A stretch of 7,284 nucleotides of DNA, from assembly GCA_028696285.1 (NCBI GenBank), contig JAQVHJ010000115.1:1-7284 (forward strand). Reading direction: 5' to 3'. Origin of the DNA: a bacterium (GTDB lineage Bacteria > AUK180 > JAQVHJ01). Within the stretch, counting starts at the first letter, position 1. The number at the start of each line of letters is the position of its first letter. Under the pieces are notes generated by a model. That model was not told where the DNA came from and ran no database searches. It saw nothing but the letters and a program-made list of their open reading frames with translations. This document shows positions 1 to 6,273 of this stretch, piece by piece. The position numbers and the translations under genes were made by a program.

Positions 1-1
1 A

Positions 2-1009
2 TTTTATTCCAATAAAAGTAAAAATTACTATTTGCTTAATGACATAATCATTTGTGAAAGAAAAAACAAAAAAGGAAAGTATCTGAATAAATATCAAAAT
101 GAATTAATTGATCAAATAACTAACGACAGAAAAAATTTTGAAAATATTTTTTATAGGCTTGATGAGTATTTTATTTCTGAAAAAGATAGTATTATATTAT
201 TTACAACATTTTATTCCTACTTACCGTGGTATTCAGATCCGAATATAATAATGTTGACAAAAGATGAAGAAGAGTTATTATTAAAAAGGATTGAAAATTA
301 TTTTAAAAAGGAGTTTGAAATATCAGGAAATATTAATTTGTATTATAATGATTTAAAAGTGGTTAATAAAAATAATCCCTCAGATTTATTAAAAATTAAA
401 AATGATAATGAATTAATTAGTGCTGATGTTTTCGCAGGTTATAGAATTCCCTTTCTGGAAACAGATATCAAAGAAGATGTATTAAATAAAAAGAAAATTG
501 ATATTACGATAAAAAATATTAATCTTGAACTTCAATCAGGAGAATATATTAAAATTGATGATTTAATAATTTATAATGGATTTTCCAATAATATGGATTC
601 TGCTTTTAGGATTTTAAGTTTTAATGAGATAGAGATTAATTCAAAACTCAAAATAAATTTGGACAATTTGATTAATGAATTTATTAAAAAGAACAAAGGA
701 ATTTCCTCAATTGAATTTATCACAGAATCTTCAAAAGATTTAGAGAGAAGATTCAAGCTGGAAATAAGGTTGAAGAAACTGCCGTTCCTGACAGAATTAC
801 GATTTAAGGTTTTTCAAAACCCTCCGAAAAATGAAGATGATTATCCAGACAATATCATTCTTTCGGTTACTTCACTTAAATTCGGGAAGGTCTTCCGGTT
901 TCCCTTATATCCATTGCAGGGGATTGCTTATAAGAACTATTCTCTTATGCCTTTTGAAGGGAATCCTTTTTCTGTTAAATTCAAGTTAAGGGGTGAGAAT
1001 AATGAATGA
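2..1009 (+). CDS. Unrecognised Lys/Asn/Ile-rich protein, 5'-truncated by the window edge
   Basis: I do not recognise the family. The frame is open back to the window edge. A TTG at position 32 could be read as a start, but it has no Shine-Dalgarno sequence and ten sense codons precede it in frame, so the true start probably lies upstream; 335 residues are visible. There is no signal peptide, membrane helix or catalytic motif that I can name. The protein looks soluble and mixed alpha/beta, with charged stretches and a C-terminal part rich in Pro, Phe and Leu (for example FRFPLYPLQG near the end). Base composition is odd: about 21% GC up to roughly position 720, then about 36% to the stop, with codon choice changing from AAA/TTA/ATT to more AAG/CTG. 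The reading frame is unbroken across this change. It overlaps the next gene by 8 nt, so the two are probably co-transcribed and translationally coupled. That it is a real gene is fairly sure; its function is unknown. Confidence 0.75.
   Translation, partial: FYSNKSKNYYLLNDIIICERKNKKGKYLNKYQNELIDQITNDRKNFENIFYRLDEYFISEKDSIILFTTFYSYLPWYSDPNIIMLTKDEEELLLKRIENYFKKEFEISGNINLYYNDLKVVNKNNPSDLLKIKNDNELISADVFAGYRIPFLETDIKEDVLNKKKIDITIKNINLELQSGEYIKIDDLIIYNGFSNNMDSAFRILSFNEIEINSKLKINLDNLINEFIKKNKGISSIEFITESSKDLERRFKLEIRLKKLPFLTELRFKVFQNPPKNEDDYPDNIILSVTSLKFGKVFRFPLYPLQGIAYKNYSLMPFEGNPFSVKFKLRGENNE
988..997 (+). promoter_or_regulatory. Ribosome binding site that fixes the glycosyltransferase start
   Basis: AAGGGGTGAG matches the anti-Shine-Dalgarno consensus AAGGAGGTGA apart from one missing base. 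It lies 5 nt before the ATG at 1002. The longer reading from GTG at 993 would begin inside this site, so ATG 1002 is the better start. The site sits within the last codons of the upstream gene. Confidence 0.75.
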
Positions 1010-1700
1010 ACTTCAACGTCATAAAATTTCATTCTTTTTTCCCTGTTATAATGAAGAGGATAATATAGAGAGTCTGGTAACTGCCTCAGAAGAAGTTTTA
1101 AGAAGCATTGCATCTGAGTACGAGATAATCATAGTAAATGACGGCAGTTCTGACCGTACTGCTGAAAAGACAGAAGAACTCATGAAGAATAATTCACATA
1201 TTAAATTAGTTAATCATGAAGTAAATTCAGGATATGGCTCAGCGCTTACTTCCGGAATTACTTCTTCGCGCCATGACCTGATATTTTTCTCTGACGGTGA
1301 CCTGCAATTTGATCTTAAGGAGATTGGAAAGTTCCTTGAAAAGATAGACAAATATGATTATATTATCGGTTACAGGATTAACAGGAAGGACAATCTTATC
1401 CGCCGGTTCAATGCAGGGTTATGGAATCTTGTCCTGAGATTAACGACAGGACTTAAGGTCAAGGATGTAGATTGCGCATTTAAATTATTTCATAAATATA
1501 TCTTTGACCAGATCACGATCAATTCTAAAGGGGCATTTGCGTCCGCAGAGATCCTTTTAAATCTCAAAGAGCGCAATTACCGTTATACACAGATAGGCGT
1601 GAATCATTATCCCCGTGTAAAAGGAACACAGACCGGAGGGAATCCGCTGGTTATCTTTAAAGCGATAAAGGAATTGTTAAAATTTAAATTCAAGAGATAA
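1002..1700 (+). CDS. Glycosyltransferase family 2, dolichol/polyprenyl-phosphate sugar transferase type
   Basis: This is a 232-residue GT-A fold enzyme that probably moves a sugar from a nucleotide donor to a lipid carrier or other acceptor on the cytoplasmic face of the membrane. Visible motifs are FFPCYNEED (12-20), the nucleotide-binding VNDGSSD (45-51), and the metal-binding SDGD (97-100, with D98 and D100) followed by LQFD. Then come IGYRINRKD and RRFNAGLWN (122-142) and VDCAFKLF (156-163), typical of the DPM1/GtrB-like branch of GT2. Unlike GtrB and many bacterial relatives, it has no C-terminal pair of membrane helices; it ends in a basic helix (KELLKFKFKR) that could touch the membrane. 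ATG 1002 is preferred over GTG 993 because of the ribosome site. It overlaps the upstream gene by 8 nt and is followed after 1 nt by the RNase H gene. Acceptor and sugar cannot be told from sequence. Confidence 0.9.
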   Translation: MNELQRHKISFFFPCYNEEDNIESLVTASEEVLRSIASEYEIIIVNDGSSDRTAEKTEELMKNNSHIKLVNHEVNSGYGSALTSGITSSRHDLIFFSDGDLQFDLKEIGKFLEKIDKYDYIIGYRINRKDNLIRRFNAGLWNLVLRLTTGLKVKDVDCAFKLFHKYIFDQITINSKGAFASAEILLNLKERNYRYTQIGVNHYPRVKGTQTGGNPLVIFKAIKELLKFKFKR

Positions 1701-1701
1701 A

Positions 1702-2355
1702 ATGGAAGATGATAAAAAACTTGACATTACAATGTTTTCAGGGCTGCCCCGGATAGGCTGTGATGAATCCGGCAAGGGTGATTATTTCGGGGGTATAGTC
1801 ATGGCAGGGGTATATCTTAATGAGGAGCTTGAAAAGCAGATAGAAAAATTCGGTGTTAAGGATTCGAAAAAGATTTCAGATAAGAAGATATACGAGATTG
1901 CCCTTAAATTGCGGAGGGCAGTACCGCATTCCATCGTTGCAATTTATCCCGAGAAGTATAATGAACTGTATTCCAAAATGAAGAATATAAATTCGATCCT
2001 TAGTTGGGGGCATAGTACTGTTATCAAGAATATTCTAAAAAAGCAGGCGTGTGAGATAGTAATAATTGACAAGTTTTCGGTAATGGACCGATTCACCGGG
2101 AACTTTGATAATCTGGAGGTCATTCCGGAAATATTCGAGTTTGAGAATGGCGAGAAGGACACCGCGGTTGCAGCCGCTTCAATTCTTGCCCGGCATTCAT
2201 TCTTAGAAATGATAAAGAGATTATCCGAAGAAGCAGGAACTGAACTCCCTCTTGGTTCCAGCCACATAATCGAGAAGGCGCGTGAAATTGTGAAGGAAAA
2301 GGGTTTTGATATCTTATCAAAGATTGCTAAACTTCACTTTAAAACGACAAAATAG
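1702..2355 (+). CDS. rnhC: Ribonuclease HIII, catalytic core only
   Basis: This enzyme cleaves the RNA strand of RNA-DNA hybrids (R-loops, primers) in the cytoplasm. Its 217 residues carry the type 2 RNase H fold with a DEDE metal site: D21 and E22 in GCDESGKGDYFG, D123 in IIDKF, and E151 in GEKDTAVAAASILAR. Other family marks are VKDSKKISD (52-60), the NINSILSWGHS stretch (95-105) and the C-terminal LHFKTTK. The DESGKGD loop and the glutamate as fourth acidic residue favour HIII over HII. Usual RNase HIII proteins are about 300 residues with an N-terminal TBP-like substrate-binding domain of about 80-90 residues. Here the catalytic motif starts at residue 19, so that domain is absent. The usual GDYFGP reads GDYFGG. 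The ATG lies 1 nt after the glycosyltransferase stop with only a weak ribosome site (AAGAGA), which suggests coupling. RNase HII is the alternative call, less likely. Confidence 0.88.
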   Translation: MEDDKKLDITMFSGLPRIGCDESGKGDYFGGIVMAGVYLNEELEKQIEKFGVKDSKKISDKKIYEIALKLRRAVPHSIVAIYPEKYNELYSKMKNINSILSWGHSTVIKNILKKQACEIVIIDKFSVMDRFTGNFDNLEVIPEIFEFENGEKDTAVAAASILARHSFLEMIKRLSEEAGTELPLGSSHIIEKAREIVKEKGFDILSKIAKLHFKTTK

Positions 2356-2371
2356 TTTGAAAATCTTTCGC

Positions 2372-2400
2372 TTGATTTATAATATAAATTATGTTATAAT
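2372..2400 (+). promoter_or_regulatory. Predicted sigma70-type extended -10 promoter for the histidine kinase
   Basis: TTGATT (2372-2377) and a perfect TATAAT (2395-2400) are separated by exactly 17 nt, with TG at 2392-2393 forming an extended -10. Transcription should start near 2406-2408, leaving a leader of only about 14 nt before the ATG at 2421. The spacer itself contains another TATAAT (2378-2383) and short inverted repeats of ATAAT/ATTAT. These may be chance in so AT-rich a stretch, or an operator. The design matches the promoter at 4838-4866. This is a prediction from sequence alone. Confidence 0.7.
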
Positions 2401-2420
2401 AGCATAAAGTAAGAAAAACA

Positions 2421-4832
2421 ATGAATCAAGAAAGAGAAAAGTTTGATAAGCTTGGGTTTTCAGAAGTAATAGATCATATAAAGGAACCTATTCTTATCTT
2501 AAGCAGGGAAGGCAAGATCCTCGCCATAAATAAAGAATTACTCCGTAGAACCGGGTTTACAAGGGACGAAGCTATATCAAAGAACTTTGTTGATTTTATC
2601 CATCCTGACCATAAGGAGTATGTAATCTCGCGGTTTTTAGAGAGGATCGGGAATATAAATAGTGAATCGCAGGAGTTCTTTTCAATGATAATTGATAAGA
2701 ACAGCAGGGTGCATAACCTTTTGATCTCTTCAAATCAGATTATAGATAATGGAGAGATAATCGGGTTATGGATCAACTTGAAGATTTCAAATGTATCCGG
2801 CAAGTTCAGTGAATTTTTCATGCGTGTTCAGGAGATATCGCAGAATATTGCAGGAACCCTTGATATAACAGAGCTGTTAACAAAGATCTGTGAAAGTATC
2901 GGAAGGATCCTTGATTTCCCCCTTGTTTATGTCAGTTTAATTCATCCGGAAGATAAGGAGCTGTACCCTGTCGCCTGGAACGGGAATACAAAATATTTTT
3001 TAAAATATGAAAATTTTGTCAATCTCCATAATGAAGATGAGATACCGGAGTACTTTGTATTACGGAATAATAAGATACTCATAGTAAATTCAATCAGGAA
3101 GGATTCTGATGAGTACGGTTCCTGGAAAGAGATATTATCTGAAGAAAATTATCATTCATACATAGGATTTCCTATACGTCTCGGCAATACAACGGAAGGG
3201 ATACTGAATATTTTTTCACAGAAGGAATTTTGTTTCGGAGATGTTGAGCAGGTTGACTCGCTTAAGACCCTTACCAATTTCATCACAGTTGCAATCAAGA
3301 ATTCCCGGTTATTTAACAAGATCATTCAGGCGGAGGAGCGATATCGTGGATTATTTTATGAGTCTCCCAACGGTTTATGTTTGATCAATAAGGAACTTCA
3401 AATCCATGAGATCAATCCGAAGTTTCTAAAATTCATCGGATTTAGTGTAAAGGATTTTCATGTTCTTACTGATTTCAAAAAGATCCTATCAAAGAAAGAC
3501 TATAAACGGTTCTATGATATATTCAATCAAAGCGCAGCAGAAAAATTGAGCAATTCATTTGAGTCGATGATAGAAAAGAGTGACGGTGAGATGCGTTGGA
3601 TTCACTTTACAATTTCGCCGCTTCTCGATAAATTCAAGAATATTCTTGAATATCTCATCATAACCCGCGATGTGACGGACGAGAAATTTGCAGAGCTTGC
3701 AATTTTAGATTCTGAGAAGAAGTTCCGTGACCTGTTTGAAAATTCATCCGATGTAATATTTCAAATAGATAAGTCCGGGAAGCTGGAAAAGGTCAACGAT
3801 GCCTTTGAAACGATTACCGGTTGGAAAAAGAAGAACTGGATAGGGAAGTCCTTCCTGAAATTATTCCCAAAAGAGACCTGGAAGGATTTTCTCCATAATA
3901 TTTCCGAGATAATCTCGGGTAAGACCTTGTCCTGGGAGAGTCTGATCCAGGTACGGGATAAGGAAGAGAAGTCAATATTAATATCGGTCTGGCCGACAAG
4001 GAATGTTGAAGGTGAGATAGTGGGGTTATGGGGATCATTTAAGGATATTACAGAAATAAAAAATACACATCATAAGCTTGCTCAGACCAATATTGAATTG
4101 GAAAAAATTAATATTCAACTGGAAGAACTGAACAATACCAAAACAGAATTTTTAGAGAGTATTTCTCATGAGCTGAAGACGCCTTTAGTTCCCGTCTTCG
4201 GGTATTTATCACTTCTTAAAGATAAGAGTTTCGGTGAATTGACAAAAGACGGGTATGAAGCTGTAGATAATTCACTTAAGAACTTGACCAGATTAAAGAA
4301 TGTAATCGGAGAACTGATCCAAATGGCAGAGTACCAGAAATCCACTCCTGTCATAAACCTTCAGGTAGTTGATTTGAAGGATTTTTTATTCCCTGTCATT
4401 CTGAATTATGTTCCCTTATTCAAGGAGAAGAAGATCGATTTCAAATATGATTCCATTCCTGAAGAAACGATTTTTCTCAGAATAGATTCTGAAAAGATGT
4501 CAGAAGTATTTCACCAGTTGCTGAATAATTCATTGAAATTCACCAATTCAGGATCAGTTGAAATCCTTGTAGATAAGCATGAGAATCAAGTTACGTTTAC
4601 TGTTAAAGATACCGGGATAGGTATCCCGGAAAAAGAGCTGAAGCAGGTATTTGACCGTTTCTACCAGGTTGACAAGGGCACGCGCCGAAAGTATCTTGGG
4701 ATAGGTGTCGGGTTATCTATCGTAAAAGAGGTACTTCTTTCCCACGGCGTAAATATTTCAGTTAAAAGTAAATTAAATTCAGGGACAGAGTTCCAATTCA
4801 CTCTTCCTATAGCGAGAGAAGATACTGAGTAA
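2421..4832 (+). CDS. Soluble multi-sensor histidine kinase (PAS-GAF-PAS-PAS-HisKA-HATPase)
   Basis: This is an 803-residue cytosolic sensor kinase that should autophosphorylate on histidine and pass the phosphate to an aspartate of a response regulator. Domains in order: PAS about 14-122, GAF about 145-300, PAS about 305-420, PAS about 432-548 (ending in the PAC-like WGSFKDITE), a heptad-like coiled coil about 549-575, HisKA about 574-640 with the phospho-acceptor H583 in SISHELKTPL, and HATPase_c about 690-797. ATP-binding boxes are intact: N box LLNNSLKF (N703), G1 DTGIGI (730-735), F box FDRFYQV (744-750), G2 GIGVGLSIVKE (760-770). I see no membrane helix or signal peptide, so the signal is probably intracellular or diffusible; no cofactor ligand can be assigned. 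There is no receiver domain and no neighbouring response regulator, making it an orphan here. It has its own promoter and a weak ribosome site (AAGTAAGA region). ATG 2421 places the first PAS domain sensibly close to the N terminus. Confidence 0.93.
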   Translation: MNQEREKFDKLGFSEVIDHIKEPILILSREGKILAINKELLRRTGFTRDEAISKNFVDFIHPDHKEYVISRFLERIGNINSESQEFFSMIIDKNSRVHNLLISSNQIIDNGEIIGLWINLKISNVSGKFSEFFMRVQEISQNIAGTLDITELLTKICESIGRILDFPLVYVSLIHPEDKELYPVAWNGNTKYFLKYENFVNLHNEDEIPEYFVLRNNKILIVNSIRKDSDEYGSWKEILSEENYHSYIGFPIRLGNTTEGILNIFSQKEFCFGDVEQVDSLKTLTNFITVAIKNSRLFNKIIQAEERYRGLFYESPNGLCLINKELQIHEINPKFLKFIGFSVKDFHVLTDFKKILSKKDYKRFYDIFNQSAAEKLSNSFESMIEKSDGEMRWIHFTISPLLDKFKNILEYLIITRDVTDEKFAELAILDSEKKFRDLFENSSDVIFQIDKSGKLEKVNDAFETITGWKKKNWIGKSFLKLFPKETWKDFLHNISEIISGKTLSWESLIQVRDKEEKSILISVWPTRNVEGEIVGLWGSFKDITEIKNTHHKLAQTNIELEKINIQLEELNNTKTEFLESISHELKTPLVPVFGYLSLLKDKSFGELTKDGYEAVDNSLKNLTRLKNVIGELIQMAEYQKSTPVINLQVVDLKDFLFPVILNYVPLFKEKKIDFKYDSIPEETIFLRIDSEKMSEVFHQLLNNSLKFTNSGSVEILVDKHENQVTFTVKDTGIGIPEKELKQVFDRFYQVDKGTRRKYLGIGVGLSIVKEVLLSHGVNISVKSKLNSGTEFQFTLPIAREDTE

Positions 4833-4837
4833 TATTC

Positions 4838-4866
4838 TTGATTTTTTATCTTATTTATGTTATAAT
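4838..4866 (+). promoter_or_regulatory. Predicted sigma70-type extended -10 promoter for the LOG-lipoprotein-sigma-apt operon
   Basis: TTGATT (4838-4843) and TATAAT (4861-4866) are separated by 17 nt, with TG at 4858-4859. The -35 box begins 6 nt after the kinase stop codon. Transcription should start near 4873, giving a leader of about 59 nt. Over 30 aligned positions (4837-4866 against 2371-2400) 25 are identical to the kinase promoter, including the exact blocks CTTGATTT and TTATGTTATAAT. I see no rho-independent terminator between the kinase gene and this promoter, so read-through from the kinase is possible. Confidence 0.72.
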
Positions 4867-4919
4867 CAAAAAGATTTCTTGTTCTTTAAAATAAAAATTA
4901 TGGAATAGCAATTATATAC

Positions 4920-4924
4920 GGAGG
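4920..4924 (+). promoter_or_regulatory. Strong ribosome binding site for the LOG-family gene
   Basis: GGAGG lies 7 nt before the ATG at 4932. It is the strongest Shine-Dalgarno sequence in the window and fits this being the first gene of its operon. Confidence 0.85.
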
Positions 4925-4931
4925 TTTATTA

Positions 4932-5402
4932 ATGTTGAGAATAGGTGTAATTGGAGGTAGTGTCTGCCGAGAAGATGCTTCGGAAATAGCTTATCAAGTT
5001 GGGAAGAAGATTGCGGAGCTTGGAGCTGTACTGATTTGCGGAGGATTAACGGGAATCATGGAATATTCTGCAAAGGGCGCGAAGGAAGCCGGTGGTTTAA
5101 CGATCGGGATTCTCCCCGGAAGCAATGAGAAGACGGCTAATAAATATATTGATATTCCCATAGTTACCGCCATGGATCATGCCCGGAATATCATAGTTGT
5201 CCGCAGTTCTGATGTTATCATAGCAATTGAAGGTTCTTTAGGCACTCTTTCTGAGATAGCCTTAGGTCTAAAGATCGGTAAACCAATAATTGGTATTAAC
5301 ACTTGGGATGTGGATGAGCGTATTTATCGTGCAGAAGATGCTGATGCGGCATTTGAAGCGTTAAATTCGATCATTGCACAGGAAAAAAATAAACAATTAT
5401 AA
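4932..5402 (+). CDS. LOG/TIGR00725-type Rossmann-fold nucleotide-binding protein
   Basis: This 156-residue protein belongs to the SLOG/LOG superfamily, in the branch annotated as TIGR00725, relatives of which include lysine-decarboxylase-like proteins and molybdenum-cofactor carrier proteins. It probably binds a nucleotide or nucleotide-derived ligand in the cytoplasm. The Rossmann start is RIGVIGGS (3-10); next come CGGLTGIMEYSAKGAKEAGG (36-55), GILPG (59-63), HARN (83-86) and EGSLGTLSEIA (100-110). Canonical cytokinin-activating LOG enzymes carry PGGxGTxxE and an RK pair; here these read EGSLGTLSE and RN, so that phosphoribohydrolase activity should not be assumed. Length suits the single-domain TIGR00725 family. 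It is first in its operon, with a strong ribosome site and an extended -10 promoter. Its stop codon is 1 nt before the proposed lipoprotein start. The family is secure; the ligand and reaction are not known from sequence. Confidence 0.85.
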   Translation: MLRIGVIGGSVCREDASEIAYQVGKKIAELGAVLICGGLTGIMEYSAKGAKEAGGLTIGILPGSNEKTANKYIDIPIVTAMDHARNIIVVRSSDVIIAIEGSLGTLSEIALGLKIGKPIIGINTWDVDERIYRAEDADAAFEALNSIIAQEKNKQL

Positions 5403-5403
5403 A

Positions 5404-6261
5404 TTGAAAAAGAGCCCGAAAAGAAATCTTTTCATTTTAATTTTACTGATTCTTTTTTTCAGCGGCTGCAGTAAGATTATCCAGCCGTATGAAAAAAATG
5501 AACCAAAAGTAAAAAATGAAGTAAAAAGCTCTCAACAAACAAAAAATTATCCTCCTTCGCCGAAGAAAGAAATCAATAAAAAGCCCGGGGGATTCACTTA
5601 TACAGTTGTTAAGGGAGATACACTCTGGGATATTTCGAGAAGATTTGATTCAGATATAGACGATATTGCGTCGTACAATAAAATTTCAGATGCCTCCCTG
5701 ATTTTTGAGGGGCAGAAGCTCTTTATTCCGGGAACCAGGAAGACCGGAGTTCCTGAAAATAATCAGAAAAAAAATAATCTTCCTCCCGTGTCACCGAAAA
5801 ATCAGACTGTTAAGCCAAATACTCCCAAACCCCCTGTTACAAAGTCAAAGGTTAATACAACAAGTTTCAATTTCCTATGGCCTCTTAAGAATTCAGGGAG
5901 GAGTAAGGTAACGTCTCTTTACGGGCAGCGGGTTGATCCGATTCTTAATGTAACGACAATGCATACCGGGATTGATATTGATGCCAATCTCGGAGACCCG
6001 GTACTTGCGTCTGCTTCGGGGACTGTTGTCTTTTCCGGGTCCATGAAAGGTTATGGGAACATGGTTATTCTAAGGCATCAGGATGAATGGTATACAGTGT
6101 ATGCGCATTTAAACGAGATTACAATAAGTAAGGACCAGAAAGTGAAGCAGGGTGAACTTATCGGGAAGGCGGGAAGGACAGGACTTGCAACAGGAGTTCA
6201 CCTTCATTTTGAGATCAGGGACGGGAAGGAGAGTAAGAATCCGTTATTATTTCTTCCGTAA
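5404..6261 (+). CDS. LysM + M23 peptidase lipoprotein, NlpD-like
   Basis: This is an envelope lipoprotein that binds peptidoglycan and probably cuts its peptide cross-links. From TTG 5404 (285 residues) the N terminus is basic, followed by a hydrophobic core and the lipobox-like FFSGC with lipidated C22; serine at +2 fits outer-membrane sorting under the Lol rule. A Lys/Pro/Asn-rich linker follows, then LysM at about 64-108 (YTVVKGDTLWDISRRF start), a second Pro-rich linker, and the M23 domain at about 160-285. The zinc site is intact: H187 and D191 in MHTGIDID, and H268 in VHLHFE, with H235 and H266 as catalytic histidines. E. coli NlpD has lost these residues, so this protein may be an active endopeptidase rather than only an amidase activator. 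A longer reading from TTG 5374 (10 more residues) overlaps the LOG gene. I prefer 5404 for its standard signal peptide and the 1-nt coupling to the upstream stop, though neither has a good ribosome site. It lies directly upstream of a sigma factor gene, as nlpD does. Confidence 0.88.
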   Translation: MKKSPKRNLFILILLILFFSGCSKIIQPYEKNEPKVKNEVKSSQQTKNYPPSPKKEINKKPGGFTYTVVKGDTLWDISRRFDSDIDDIASYNKISDASLIFEGQKLFIPGTRKTGVPENNQKKNNLPPVSPKNQTVKPNTPKPPVTKSKVNTTSFNFLWPLKNSGRSKVTSLYGQRVDPILNVTTMHTGIDIDANLGDPVLASASGTVVFSGSMKGYGNMVILRHQDEWYTVYAHLNEITISKDQKVKQGELIGKAGRTGLATGVHLHFEIRDGKESKNPLLFLP

Positions 6262-6263
6262 GC

Positions 6264-6268
6264 AGGAG
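6264..6268 (+). promoter_or_regulatory. Ribosome binding site for the sigma factor gene
   Basis: AGGAG lies 5 nt before the ATG at 6274 and just after the lipoprotein stop codon. It supports this start and operon translation. Confidence 0.75.
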
Positions 6269-6273
6269 TTACA

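Noticed and set aside
32..34. TTG as the start of the first gene
   Set aside because: The frame is open upstream to the window edge and there is no ribosome site before it, so the gene is treated as 5'-partial.
254..281. TTGACA, 16 nt, TATTAT: a promoter-like match inside the first gene
   Set aside because: It lies in very AT-rich coding sequence, where such matches are expected by chance, and no gene starts soon after it.
993..995. GTG as the glycosyltransferase start
   Set aside because: It falls inside the Shine-Dalgarno sequence that serves ATG 1002.
1044..1052. TGTTATAAT, identical to the extended -10 of the two predicted promoters
   Set aside because: It encodes the conserved CYNE residues of the glycosyltransferase, and the matching -35 position reads AAATTT. 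Coincidence is the simpler reading.
1944..2320. Minus-strand open frames opposite the RNase HIII gene
   Set aside because: They are shadows of a gene with clear catalytic motifs; no ribosome site, promoter or recognisable protein supports them.
2356..2420. Possible rho-independent terminator after the RNase HIII gene
   Set aside because: No GC-rich stem followed by a T run is visible. The same holds for 4833-4931 and for all other gene ends, so no terminator is annotated.
3814..4354. Minus-strand open frames opposite the histidine kinase
   Set aside because: They lie within the PAS and HisKA coding region, are low in complexity and resemble no known protein.
5705..5911. Plus-strand 68-codon open frame within the lipoprotein gene
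   Set aside because: It is in another frame over the Pro/Lys-rich linker, with no ribosome site and no recognisable product.
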